Source: Clostridia bacterium (GTDB taxonomy: Bacteria; Bacillota_A; Clostridia; Christensenellales; Aristaeellaceae). Taken from it: 64,000 bases of DNA. Position 1 is the first letter of the stretch. Each line of letters opens with the position of its first letter. The notes under the pieces are model-generated. The model searched no databases. It saw nothing but the letters and a program-made list of their open reading frames with translations, and was not told where the DNA came from. The stretch covers positions 10,814-74,813 of the forward strand of contig JAFZQK010000022.1 of NCBI GenBank assembly GCA_017620455.1. Direction: 5' to 3'. Shown here in pieces: positions 1 through 8,579 of the stretch. Made by a program: the position numbers and the translations under genes.

Positions 1-228
1 CTGTCCATCAATAATGTTATAATATGGTTCAGTTGCAGTACCAATAGATACATACACAATCGAACCTATGAAATGATCCTTTTGAGTGTTGGTAATTGTT
101 TCTATATCAGAAAAAAGCTGTTGACAGTTTTCTGTATCCCAAGAGTAATTTCTTTGATAAACAGGAATATTGAATTCAGCATCACTAAGTTTTAGAAAAG
201 GGGCCAGGTACGCATCGTGAGCTCTCAT
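1..228 (-). CDS. DUF262 (GmrSD-type) protein, N-terminal fragment cut by window edge
   Basis: The first 76 codons read in one open frame and run off the left edge. The ATG at 228 is preceded by a strong AAGGAGG site. The translation carries IPVYQRNYSW near residue 21, then QLFSDI, HFIGSIVY and finally IIDGQ at the edge. This is the N-terminal signature of DUF262, the ParB-like nucleotide-binding half of GmrSD modification-dependent restriction enzymes and of other defence proteins; IIDGQ is normally followed by QR and a threonine. Counted GC is about 35% (80 of 228 bases), far below the adjoining mutS, so horizontal acquisition is likely. It lies 46 bases downstream of mutS on the same strand, where mutL is often found. 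Its C-terminal half is not visible, so activity cannot be judged. Confidence 0.85.
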   Translation of the reverse strand, partial: MRAHDAYLAPFLKLSDAEFNIPVYQRNYSWDTENCQQLFSDIETITNTQKDHFIGSIVYVSIGTATEPYYNIIDGQ

Positions 229-274
229 TATTTATCCTCCTTTTTTCATAGAAGCATATACTGTTTAAATGAAA

Positions 275-2872
275 TTACAGCTTCATTGCCTTTTCTTTCA
301 GTACAAACAGCTTGTTCAGCGCGTCGATGGGGGTCATGGCCATGACGTCCAGGCTTCTGATCTCCTCCACGAATTCCGTTTTCTGGTATTCCATCAGGTC
401 CACCTGCTCGTTTTTCTTTTTGTGGCCGGCGCCCAGGATGTTCTGCCCGATGGTGACGTTGTTCACCTGGTTGACCTCCAGCCGGGCCTGGATCTCCTGG
501 GCCCGGGCCACCACGGGCCGGGGCACCCCCGCCAGATGGGCCACGTAGACGCCGAAGGATTTGTCCGCGCCGCCGGGGACGATCTTGCGCAGGAAGATCA
601 CTTCCTCGCCGTGCTCCTTGACGGACACGCAGAAATTGTTGACCCCCTCCAGGTGGCCTTCCAATTCGGAAAGCTCGTGGTAATGGGTGGCGAACAGGGT
701 CTTGGCGCCGGATTTTTTCTTGTCCGCCAGGTATTCCACCGCCGCCCAGGCGATGGAGAGGCCGTCGAAGGTGGAGGTGCCCCGGCCGATCTCGTCCAGG
801 ATCACCAGGGACCTGTCCGTGGCGTTGCGCAGGATATAGGCCATTTCGCTCATTTCCACCATGAAGGTGCTTTGCCCCGTGGCCAGATCATCGGAAGCGC
901 CCACCCGGGTGAACACCCCGTCCACCAGGCAGATGCTCGCCTCCCGGGCGGGGACGAAGGAGCCAATGTGGGCCATCAGCGTGATCAGGGCCACCTGGCG
1001 CATGTAGGTGCTCTTGCCCGCCATATTGGGGCCGGTGATGATCTGCATGCGGTGGGCGTCGCCGTCCATATGGGTGTCGTTGGGCACGAAGGCCATGTCC
1101 GGCATGGAGGCCTCCACCACGGGATGGCGGCCGTCTTTGATGTCGATGACCCCGTCCTCGGTGATCTGTGGGCGCACGTAATGCCGCAGCATGGCCACCC
1201 GGGCCAGGGAAAGAAGGGCGTCCAGGGTCTTGTACGCCAGGGCGGTGGACTGCAGCCGGCCCATATTTTCGCTGATCCGGGCGCGGATGTCCTCAAACAG
1301 CTGCAATTCCAGCTTGGCCGCCTGCTCCTGGGCGCCCACCAGCTTGCTTTCGATGGCGCGCAGCTCGTCGGTGGTGAAGCGCTCGCTGTTGGTGAGGGTC
1401 TGCCGCCGCTGATAGCGCAGGGGCACCAGATCGTAATTGGATTTGGTGACCTCGATGTAATAGCCGAACACCCGGTTGTACTGGATGCGCAGGTTCTTGA
1501 TGCCTGTTTCTTCGCGCTCTTTGGCTTCCAGGTCCATCAGCCACTGCTTGCCCTCGGTGGAGGCCCGGCGCAGTTCGTCCAGCTGTTCGTTGTAGCCCGC
1601 CCGAATGATATTTCCGTCGGAGAGGAGCAGCGGCGCGTCCGGGGAGATGCCCCGCAGCAGCAGGTCGTTCAGCTCCGGCAGGGGATCCAGCAGGTCCCCG
1701 AGGAAGGAAAGGGCGTCGCCCGGCACGTTGCCCAGCAGGGACAGCACCTCGGGCGCCCGTTCCAGGGAACGCTGGAGGGACAGGCAGTCCCGGGCGTTCA
1801 GGGTGCGGTAGGAAACTTTGGAAAGCAGCCGTTCCATGTCGTAAACGTGGGCGAGCTGATCCCGCAGGTTCTGGGCCAGTACCGGCTGGCCGAACAGGGC
1901 TTCCACGGCGGCGAGGCGTGCCTCGATCTTGGCTTTGGAGATCAGTGGCCGCTCCACCCAGGAGCGCAGCAGCCGCCCGCCCATGGCGGTGACGGTTTCA
2001 TCCAGGATGGAAAGGAGGGACCCTTTCGCGCTGCGGCCCCGGATGGTTTCGGTCAGCTCCAGGTTGCGCCGCGTGGCGCTGTCCAGGGGCATCAGATCGC
2101 CCTTTTCCTGGATGCGCAGGCGGGAGATATGCTGGAGGGAATTCTTCTGGGTCTCGTTGAGATACCGCATCAGCGCCCCGGCGGCGCAGGCGGCGGCCGA
2201 CAGAGACTGGTCCAGCCCCAGGGCGATCAGGGAACTGACGCCGAAATGGGAAAGCAGCGTTTCCCGGGCGTTTTGGCTCTGGTACGCGGCGGCGCTGTAG
2301 TTCCGGCAGACGAGGGGAGTGCAGCTCTGCACGGCGTCCGGGCTGTTGGTGATGATTTCCCCGGGGCTCAGGGAATCCAGGACGGATTTGATCGCCTGGG
2401 GCGAATTGTCCGTCTGCCGGACGAAAAATTCGCCGGTGGATACGTCGCAGGCGGCGACGCCGCAGCGGCGGCCCGCCACGCAGACGGAGCAGAGAAAGTT
2501 ATTGCGCTTTTCCCCGATGACGGCGGAATCGGTGAGGGTGCCGGCGGAAACGATGCGGATCACGTCCCGGTCCACCAGGCCTTTCGCCAGGGCCGGGTCC
2601 TGCATCTGCTCGCCGATGGCCACCCGGTAGCCCTTTTCCACCAGCCGTGCCACGTAGGCGTCCACCGCGTGGAAGGGCACGCCGCACATGGGGGCCCGCT
2701 CCTGCAATCCGCAGTCCTTGCCCGTCAGGGTCAGTTCCAGTTCGCGGCTGGCGGTGAGGGCGTCGTCGAAAAACATTTCATAAAAATCGCCCACACGGAA
2801 AAACAGCAGCGTGTCCGGATTCTGGGCTTTCAGCTGCATGTATTGCTGCATCATGGGGGATAACGTAGCCAT
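275..2872 (-). CDS. mutS: DNA mismatch repair ATPase MutS
   Basis: MutS recognises mismatches and small loops and signals to MutL through ATP-driven clamp formation. The 865-residue product has the mismatch-contacting F30-Y31-E32 motif (GDFYEMF), the connector and lever domains, then an ABC-type ATPase with Walker A TGPNMAGKST near residue 611, the MutS signature ATGQSTFMVEM near 660, Walker B with DEIGRGTST near 694 and the THYHEL histidine loop. Length matches typical MutS1. The ATG at 2872 was chosen over an upstream ATG at 2908 because AAAGGAG sits 7 bases before it and the family N-terminus begins here. It is the last housekeeping gene of the minus-strand run miaB, YlbF-like, mutS; the usual mutL partner does not follow. 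Confidence 0.97.
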   Translation of the reverse strand: MATLSPMMQQYMQLKAQNPDTLLFFRVGDFYEMFFDDALTASRELELTLTGKDCGLQERAPMCGVPFHAVDAYVARLVEKGYRVAIGEQMQDPALAKGLVDRDVIRIVSAGTLTDSAVIGEKRNNFLCSVCVAGRRCGVAACDVSTGEFFVRQTDNSPQAIKSVLDSLSPGEIITNSPDAVQSCTPLVCRNYSAAAYQSQNARETLLSHFGVSSLIALGLDQSLSAAACAAGALMRYLNETQKNSLQHISRLRIQEKGDLMPLDSATRRNLELTETIRGRSAKGSLLSILDETVTAMGGRLLRSWVERPLISKAKIEARLAAVEALFGQPVLAQNLRDQLAHVYDMERLLSKVSYRTLNARDCLSLQRSLERAPEVLSLLGNVPGDALSFLGDLLDPLPELNDLLLRGISPDAPLLLSDGNIIRAGYNEQLDELRRASTEGKQWLMDLEAKEREETGIKNLRIQYNRVFGYYIEVTKSNYDLVPLRYQRRQTLTNSERFTTDELRAIESKLVGAQEQAAKLELQLFEDIRARISENMGRLQSTALAYKTLDALLSLARVAMLRHYVRPQITEDGVIDIKDGRHPVVEASMPDMAFVPNDTHMDGDAHRMQIITGPNMAGKSTYMRQVALITLMAHIGSFVPAREASICLVDGVFTRVGASDDLATGQSTFMVEMSEMAYILRNATDRSLVILDEIGRGTSTFDGLSIAWAAVEYLADKKKSGAKTLFATHYHELSELEGHLEGVNNFCVSVKEHGEEVIFLRKIVPGGADKSFGVYVAHLAGVPRPVVARAQEIQARLEVNQVNNVTIGQNILGAGHKKKNEQVDLMEYQKTEFVEEIRSLDVMAMTPIDALNKLFVLKEKAMKL

Positions 2873-2945
2873 AGACGCGCTCCTTTTGTAAACAGATAAG
2901 GAAAGCAAACTGCCCGACGCGGCGGAGCGCCGCTTTTCTGCAGCC

Positions 2946-3341
2946 TCAGCCGCACCCGGAGCAGGCGGAGCAGTTGCCGGAGCAGCCGCCCTGGCTGCCG
3001 CCGGGATTCAGCACGGAGGACAGCTCCGCGTTCACCTGGGCCATCATGTCGGAAAAGGCCTTGCGGGATTTTTGCAGCGCCTGGTAAAGGGGCTGCGCCT
3101 TGATCTGCTCCAGCACGGTTTCCAGATCCCGGGAAAGCGCGCCGATCTTATCGAAATCCGGCTCCTTGCGCAGCGTGGCGTCCTCCACCTGGCGGTGGAT
3201 CTCGTCGTACTGGGCGAAGAGATCTTTGAGGAGGGCGTCCTGGCCCGCAGCGTCCTCGGTGGCCCGCATGGAAATGTATTCGGGGGACAGGGAAATGATC
3301 CGGGCCAGTTCCTTGGCCTTGTCGGCGACCTGCTGATTCAT
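2946..3341 (-). CDS. YlbF/YmcA-family protein with cysteine-rich C-terminus
   Basis: A 131-residue, mostly helical protein of the YlbF/YmcA family. In Bacillus these act with YaaT in a complex that influences RNase Y, mRNA maturation, sporulation and competence, and the complex carries iron-sulfur clusters (established for the family). The body, residues 1 to 110, has the expected charged helices. The last 18 residues are glycine- and cysteine-rich, with five cysteines (CSGNCSACSGC), suggesting a metal or Fe-S site. The start at 3341 has AAGGAG nine bases upstream. It begins four bases after the miaB stop and lies 73 bases before mutS, a frequent Firmicutes order. Whether it is the YlbF or the YmcA paralogue cannot be told here. 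Confidence 0.85.
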   Translation of the reverse strand: MNQQVADKAKELARIISLSPEYISMRATEDAAGQDALLKDLFAQYDEIHRQVEDATLRKEPDFDKIGALSRDLETVLEQIKAQPLYQALQKSRKAFSDMMAQVNAELSSVLNPGGSQGGCSGNCSACSGCG

Positions 3342-3345
3342 TTTT

Positions 3346-4755
3346 TCATTCTCCTTCGATGATTTGTCCTTTTAATGTGGTTTTGCCGGCGCCGGTGATC
3401 CGCACCGGCACGATCCTGCCGATGAGAGCGGGATCGCCGGGGAAATTCACGCTGATGTTCCGACTGCACTTGCCGGTGAGCTGATTTTCGCTGCGGCGGG
3501 AATGGCCGGTGACCAGCACGGATTCGCGCCTGCCGTTCATTTCCGAAAAACGCTTCTGCGTCATTTCCTCCTGGAGGGCGATGAGGCGCTCGATGCGCTC
3601 GGTGGCCAGGGCGGGGTCGATGCGGCTGGGCATTTCCGCCGCCCGGGTGTTCACCCGGGGGGAATAGATGAAGGTGAAGGCGCTGTCGAACCCGACCTGG
3701 CGCACCAGATCCATGGTGTCCTCAAAATCCCGGTCCGTTTCCCCGGGAAAGGCCACGATCAGGTCCGTGGTGAGGCCCACGTCCGGGGCGGCCCGGCGGA
3801 TCTTTTCCACCTTTTCCAGATAGGTTTCCCGGGTGTAGCGCCGGTTCATGGCGGAAAGGATCTGATTGCTGCCGGACTGGACGGGGAGGTGTAGATGGCG
3901 GCAGAGCACGGGGTTTTCCGCAAATTCCGCGATCAGCTCGTCGGACAGATCCTTGGGGTGGCTGGTCATGAAGCGGATACGGGGGATGCCGGTGCGGGAT
4001 ACCCGGCGCAGCAGCTCCGGGAAGGTGACGCCGCCGGGCATATCGTTTCCGTAGGAATTCACGTTCTGTCCCAGCAGCATGATTTCCTGAACGCCCTGCT
4101 TTTGCAGTCCTTCCACTTCCCGGAGGATATCGTCCGCGCTGCGGCTGCGCTCCCTGCCCCGGACGTAGGGCACGATGCAGTAAGAGCAGAAATTGTTGCA
4201 GCCGTACATGATGGTGACGTAGCTCTGGAAGGGGGATTCCCGGCGGATGGGCAGCCCTTCCACCAGAACGGTCTGCTCCTCCGGCACGGCCACCACCCGG
4301 CGGCGGGTATCCACCGCCCGGTAAAGCAATTCCGGCAGCTCGTGGATGTTCCCGGTGCCGAAGGCCAGATCCACAAAGGAATACTGGCGCAGGATTTTAT
4401 CGGCCATGCCCGGCTCCTGCACCATGCAGCCGCAGACGCCGATGAGCAGCCCGGGCCGTTCTTTTTTGATCTCCTTGAGCCAGGTGACGTTGCCCAGGGC
4501 CTTGCGCTCGGCGTTGTCTCGGATGCAGCAGGTATTGTGCAGCACGAAGTCCGCTTCCTCCCGGGCGGGCGCCGCCGTCATGCCCATGTCCTCCAGCATG
4601 CCCGCCAGCTTCTCCGAATCGTGGGCGTTCATCTGGCAGCCGTAGGTGACGATATGATAGGTGCGGGGCCGGTCCGGCAGGGACTGGAATTCCCGGGCAA
4701 AGCGTTTCTGCGCTGCCATTTCTTCTTCCGTAATGCGGATCAGTTCGTCTCTCAT
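3346..4755 (-). CDS. miaB: tRNA-2-methylthio-N6-dimethylallyladenosine synthase MiaB
   Basis: MiaB is a radical SAM methylthiotransferase that adds the 2-methylthio group to i6A37 in tRNAs reading UNN codons. The 469-residue product has the N-terminal UPF0004 domain with its three cluster cysteines (YGCQMN with C40, NTCC near 76, GVCGC near 109), the radical SAM CNNFCSYC near residue 185 followed by VPYVRGRERSR, which is diagnostic for MiaB over MtaB, and a C-terminal TRAM domain. There is an extra N-terminal segment of about 30 residues before the first domain. Its ATG overlaps the RNase G stop by four bases (ATGA), so translation is probably coupled. Confidence 0.96.
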   Translation of the reverse strand: MRDELIRITEEEMAAQKRFAREFQSLPDRPRTYHIVTYGCQMNAHDSEKLAGMLEDMGMTAAPAREEADFVLHNTCCIRDNAERKALGNVTWLKEIKKERPGLLIGVCGCMVQEPGMADKILRQYSFVDLAFGTGNIHELPELLYRAVDTRRRVVAVPEEQTVLVEGLPIRRESPFQSYVTIMYGCNNFCSYCIVPYVRGRERSRSADDILREVEGLQKQGVQEIMLLGQNVNSYGNDMPGGVTFPELLRRVSRTGIPRIRFMTSHPKDLSDELIAEFAENPVLCRHLHLPVQSGSNQILSAMNRRYTRETYLEKVEKIRRAAPDVGLTTDLIVAFPGETDRDFEDTMDLVRQVGFDSAFTFIYSPRVNTRAAEMPSRIDPALATERIERLIALQEEMTQKRFSEMNGRRESVLVTGHSRRSENQLTGKCSRNISVNFPGDPALIGRIVPVRITGAGKTTLKGQIIEGE

Positions 4756-5840
4756 TGGCTCTCCTCAGTTTTCTTTCTCGTCAGTTCCATGAGGCCCAGG
4801 GAAGTGAAGCCGTGGATCACGGTTTTCACCGGGTCGTCGGCCAGAGCGGCGCGCATTTCCTCCGTTACGGCGGCCCGGCTGCCCTCCGACTGCATGTCCA
4901 CGAAATCCACAATAACGATGCCGCCCAGGCCCCGCAGCCGCATCAGGCGGGCGATCTCCCGGGCCGCTTCCCGGTTCAGCTTCAGGAAGGTGCTTTCCGC
5001 GCCGGCCTTTCCGCCGGTGAATTTGCCGCTGTTCACGTCGATGACGGTCATGGCCTCGGTTCTGTCGATCACCAGGAAGCCGCCGCAATCCAGCCACACC
5101 TTCCGCTGGAGAGATTTTTCCCGTTTGGCGCGGACGGAATAAAGATCAAAGGGATTTTCGCAGGCCTCCACGGGAACGGGCGGGTCCGGGACCGAAGCGG
5201 GGTCGTCCGTCAAGATCCGGTCCACCTGCCCGTGCTCGTCCCGCAGCAGCCGCCGCAGGGCGTCTATCCGGTCTTCCGCCAGGCCGGGGGCGGCCATCTG
5301 ACCGGCGCGGGCCCGGATGGCCGCCCACCTTTCGGACAGGGCGGAAATTTCATCCCGGATCATTTCTTCCGGCGCTCCGGCGCTTTCCAGGCGCATCACC
5401 AGGCCGCAGCCATCCCTTTGCAGGCGGTCCGCCAGCGCCAGCAGACGTTTCCTTTCCGCCTCGTCCTCCACCCGCCTGGAAACGGCCCGGCGATCGGAAA
5501 AGGGAGTCAGGATCACGTACCGCCCGGCCAGGGAAATATCCTGCGTCAGATACGGAGCCTTGCCGCCGACGGGAGGCTTTTTCACCTGCACCAGGAACCT
5601 GTCGCCGGACCGGGGCTTTTCCCTGCATTCGGAGAAGGGGAGAAACCCCGTCTGCTCCCCGCCCAGGCGGACGAAGCAGGCCTCCATGCCCTTCACCATC
5701 CGGTCCGCTTCCGCCAGATAGATCTGCTCGGCCTCGATTTTCCCCGGCGTCTCCGTGATGAACGCCATGAGACGGCTGCCGTCCAGGAGGGCGATTTCCC
5801 GCATCCCGTTCCGGCTTTCTATCAGGATCTGCTTGCTCAT
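4752..5840 (-). CDS. rng: ribonuclease E/G family protein, short form
   Basis: A 362-residue RNase G-type endoribonuclease. An S1-like region (VKGMEACFVRLGG, then GDRFLVQV) covers about residues 30 to 110. The RNase H-like and DNase I-like catalytic parts follow, with both metal-binding aspartates recognisable in TVIDVNSGKFTG and IVIVDFVDM, and the family ending GLMELTRKK. The protein stops right after this: the zinc-link cysteine motif and the small C-terminal domain of E. coli RNase E/G (about 490 residues for RNase G) are missing, so tetramerisation through zinc is not expected. The ATG at 5840 is the family start; upstream sequence in the same frame overlaps DUF2344. It shares a 4-base ATGA overlap with both neighbours. 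Confidence 0.92.
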   Translation of the reverse strand: MSKQILIESRNGMREIALLDGSRLMAFITETPGKIEAEQIYLAEADRMVKGMEACFVRLGGEQTGFLPFSECREKPRSGDRFLVQVKKPPVGGKAPYLTQDISLAGRYVILTPFSDRRAVSRRVEDEAERKRLLALADRLQRDGCGLVMRLESAGAPEEMIRDEISALSERWAAIRARAGQMAAPGLAEDRIDALRRLLRDEHGQVDRILTDDPASVPDPPVPVEACENPFDLYSVRAKREKSLQRKVWLDCGGFLVIDRTEAMTVIDVNSGKFTGGKAGAESTFLKLNREAAREIARLMRLRGLGGIVIVDFVDMQSEGSRAAVTEEMRAALADDPVKTVIHGFTSLGLMELTRKKTEESQ

Positions 5841-6499
5841 AGGGCCTCCAGGGGCAAAAGCACCCCGTCCTTTTCGCCCAGCAGCGCCGTCCGGGTGATC
5901 AGCGCCCGGGGCCGGGGCAGGCCCGAAAAGGCAAAGAGGGAATCCAGCAGCAGATCCGGCTTGCAGGTGGCTTTTTCGCACAGGGCCAGCGTCATGCGCA
6001 GGACGCCGCCGGTCAGGGAAAGATCATAGATCATGGGCCGCAGATCGCAGCTTTTCAGGCCGGATTTGGTTTTGCGCACGGCGGGGATCTCCTTTTGCGC
6101 CAGGTACTTTTCCATGGCGGCGGAAAGCCCCTCCGGCGCCGTTTCCATCTCCGCCTCGTAAACGGCGGCGGAAAGCAGCGCCATGGGGGCGGGATGGCGG
6201 TCGTCCACGGGATGCGCTTCCAGGCAGGGCAGATCCGGCGGCAGGGCGGAGGAGAGCTTTTGCAGGAACGCTTCCGCGGTCATCTCCTCCGCGAGGGGCA
6301 CCTCCATGATCTCCCTTCTGCCCGGCATGCCTACGGACAGGGGCGCGGCGAAGGACAGAAGGATATGGGGATTGAACCCCTGGGAATAGCACAGTGGCAG
6401 CCCGCTGCGGCGCAGGGCCCGCTGCATGGCGCGCATCAGGTCCAGATGCCCGATGTGGCGCAGGCGGGGGCGTTTTTCAAAGACGACGATCATTTTCAT
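5837..6499 (-). CDS. DUF2344 / TIGR03936 radical SAM-linked protein
   Basis: A 220-residue DUF2344 protein. The N-terminal VVFEKRPRLRHIGHLDLMR and the following SQGFNPH segment are the family hallmarks. Its function is not established. It almost always accompanies, or is fused to, the TIGR03960 radical SAM protein encoded just upstream here with a 12-base gap, so the two probably act together; a role in RNA or ribosome maturation is only a guess from the RNase G neighbour. The start at 6499 has GAGGGGG about six bases upstream; an ATG six bases further in is possible. Confidence 0.9.
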   Translation of the reverse strand: MKMIVVFEKRPRLRHIGHLDLMRAMQRALRRSGLPLCYSQGFNPHILLSFAAPLSVGMPGRREIMEVPLAEEMTAEAFLQKLSSALPPDLPCLEAHPVDDRHPAPMALLSAAVYEAEMETAPEGLSAAMEKYLAQKEIPAVRKTKSGLKSCDLRPMIYDLSLTGGVLRMTLALCEKATCKPDLLLDSLFAFSGLPRPRALITRTALLGEKDGVLLPLEAL

Positions 6500-6511
6500 G
6501 GCGATCCCCCC

Positions 6512-8413
6512 TCAGTCGAACAGCGGCGCGGACGTTTTGTCCGTATCCTTAAGGGGCGGATGCTTCACCCAGTCGCACACGCCCCAGGTGTGCAGCCCGC
6601 AGCCGTTGCAGCCCCGCCGGCAGTCCCGGGTGGTCTGGGCAGCCTTGGCTTTTTCGTTTTCTTTTTTCAGGTATTCCTGGCTCACCCCGGCGTCGATGAA
6701 CTGCCAGGGCAGCAACTCCTCGTAGGGCCGCTCCCGGTAGGCGTAAAAATCCGGGGTCAGCCCGCAGTCTTCAAAGGCGGCCAGCCACTGATCGAATTTG
6801 AAGTACTCGTTCCAGCTGTCTAGCCGGCAGCCCCGCTTCCATGCTGCGTAAATCACATCGCCCATCCGCCGGTCGCCCCGGGATACGCAGGCCTCCAGCA
6901 TGGAAAGCTGGCTTTCGTGCCAGTTGAAATTGACGCACTTGATTTTGAGGTACTGCCGCAGCTTCGCCTGCTTTTCGTGGACCTGTTCAATGGTGTCCTG
7001 GGCGGCCCACTGGAAGGGCGTGAAGGGCTTGGGCACGAATACGGAGGCGCTGGCCGTCACCTTCACGCCGTTTTTGCTGCGCTGTTCCTTGGGCAGGGCG
7101 TAATAGGCGTCCACCACCTTTTTGGCAAGATGGCCGATGCCCTGCAGATCCTCGTCCGTTTCCGTGGGCAGGCCCATCATGAAGTACAGCTTCACGCTGC
7201 TCCAGCCGCACTCGAAGGCGTCGGTGACGGAGCGGATCAGATCCTCCTCCGTGACGCCCTTGTTGATCACGTCCCGCAGGCGCTGGGTGCCCGCTTCCGG
7301 CGCCAGGGTGAGGCCGGAGCGCTTCACCTGCTGGGTTTCTTCCAGGGACTGCTTGACGATGCTGTCGATGCGCATGCTGGGCAGGGAGACGCTGACCCGC
7401 TTTTCCCGGTAGCGGTCCATGAGCGCCTGGATCAGCTGGGGCAGGCAGGTGAAATCCCCGGAGGAGAGGGAGGAAAGGCTCATTTCCTCATAGCCGGTGG
7501 ACCGCTGCAGCTTGTCCGCCAGCTCCATCAGCCTTTCCATGCTGCGCTCCCGCACCGGGCGGTACAGCATCCCCGCCTGGCAGAAGCGGCACCCCCGGGT
7601 GCAGCCCCGCATGATCTCCAGCACCATCCGGTCGTGGACGATCTCGGTATAGGGGACGGGGATGGATTCGGGATACACGGCGGCGGAAAGATCCTTCACC
7701 ACCCGTTTTTTTACCACCGCCGGGGCGGCGGGGTCGTTGGGTGCAAAGGACTTCAGCGTGCCGTCCCCGTTGTAGGAAACGCCGTACAGGGAGGGCACGT
7801 ACACGCCCTCCAGGCGGGCCAGGCTGCGGAAAATGTCTTTTCGGGAGCGCCCCGCCGCCCGGCCGTCCCGGATCACGTCGATGAGCTCGTGCATCACGTC
7901 CTCCCCGTCGCCGATCATGAAGGCGTCCACGAAGGGGGCCAGGGGCTCGGGGTTGAAGGCGCAGGGGCCGCCGGCCACCACGATGGGGTCGGCTTCGGCC
8001 CGGTCTTTGGCAAAAACGGCGATATGGCCCAGATCCAGCATCTCCAGGATGTTGGTGTAGCTCATTTCGTATTGCAGGGTAAAGCCCACGATCTCATATT
8101 CGCTGAGGGCATGGCGGCTTTCCAGGCCGAACAGGGGGAGGCTTTCCTCCCGCATCCGGTCCGCCATGTTGGCCCCTGGCATGAACACCCTTTCGCACAC
8201 GGCGTCGGGCCTGCCGTTGATGAGATAATACAGGATCTTCATGCCCAGATGGCTCATGCCGATCTCGTAGGTGTCCGGGAAGCAGAAGGCGAAATGGGTT
8301 TTCACGCTGTCCCAGGGCTTGACCGTGGCGTTCATTTCCCCGCCGATGTAGCGGGCGGGCTTCTGCACCTCTTCCAGCAGGCGTTCCAGGCGTGCGTTTT
8401 CCGTGTCGTTCAA
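6512..8413 (-). CDS. TIGR03960 family B12-binding-domain/radical SAM protein
   Basis: A 633-residue radical SAM protein. The N-terminal third resembles a Rossmann-type cobalamin-binding domain (FPDTYEIGMSHLG), followed by the Fe-S motif CTRGCRFCQAG and a TIM-barrel region with TLAPEAGTQRLRDVINKG. The C-terminus has a second cysteine cluster, CRRGCNGCG followed by a further Cys, which could hold another cluster. Reaction and substrate are unknown for the family. Translation starts at TTG (8411-8413): an AGGAGG site lies eight bases before it, and no ATG in frame has a comparable site. It is the first gene of the minus-strand operon and pairs with the DUF2344 gene. Confidence 0.92.
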   Translation of the reverse strand: MNDTENARLERLLEEVQKPARYIGGEMNATVKPWDSVKTHFAFCFPDTYEIGMSHLGMKILYYLINGRPDAVCERVFMPGANMADRMREESLPLFGLESRHALSEYEIVGFTLQYEMSYTNILEMLDLGHIAVFAKDRAEADPIVVAGGPCAFNPEPLAPFVDAFMIGDGEDVMHELIDVIRDGRAAGRSRKDIFRSLARLEGVYVPSLYGVSYNGDGTLKSFAPNDPAAPAVVKKRVVKDLSAAVYPESIPVPYTEIVHDRMVLEIMRGCTRGCRFCQAGMLYRPVRERSMERLMELADKLQRSTGYEEMSLSSLSSGDFTCLPQLIQALMDRYREKRVSVSLPSMRIDSIVKQSLEETQQVKRSGLTLAPEAGTQRLRDVINKGVTEEDLIRSVTDAFECGWSSVKLYFMMGLPTETDEDLQGIGHLAKKVVDAYYALPKEQRSKNGVKVTASASVFVPKPFTPFQWAAQDTIEQVHEKQAKLRQYLKIKCVNFNWHESQLSMLEACVSRGDRRMGDVIYAAWKRGCRLDSWNEYFKFDQWLAAFEDCGLTPDFYAYRERPYEELLPWQFIDAGVSQEYLKKENEKAKAAQTTRDCRRGCNGCGLHTWGVCDWVKHPPLKDTDKTSAPLFD

Positions 8414-8454
8414 AGGGGCGTCCTCCTGTAAGAGAAATAAAATTCCAACAATAA

Positions 8455-8483
8455 ATTATACCATCGCGGCGCGGCTTTGTCCA
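8455..8483 (-). promoter_or_regulatory. sigma-A promoter of the TIGR03960-mutS operon
   Basis: Read on the minus strand, TGGACA (8478-8483) and TATAAT (8455-8460) are separated by exactly 17 bases, one mismatch from consensus. It lies 42 bases upstream of the TTG start at 8413 and faces away from the nifS promoter, so the intergenic region holds two divergent promoters. Confidence 0.8.
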
Positions 8484-8536
8484 TCCCCGGCGGGCATAAA
8501 AAGGGGCGGGCGCGGGGCGGATTTTTCCGCCGCGTA

Positions 8537-8565
8537 TTGACATTCCCGCCGCGGCGTGGTATCCT
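8537..8565 (+). promoter_or_regulatory. sigma-A promoter of nifS-nifU-hflX
   Basis: A perfect -35 TTGACA (8537-8542), a 17-base spacer and the -10 TATCCT (8560-8565). Transcription would start near 8572, giving a leader of about 80 bases that contains three hairpins before the nifS ATG. Confidence 0.8.
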
Positions 8566-8579
8566 TTCTGACGGAAAAT

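Noticed and set aside
269..2863. Very long open frame antisense to mutS, with similar ones opposite glnS/vanW, ppk1, mreC and PBP2
   Set aside because: The opposite strand carries complete, recognisable genes. Long antisense frames are expected in GC-rich coding DNA, and these translations are rich in His, Gly and Gln without any family motif.
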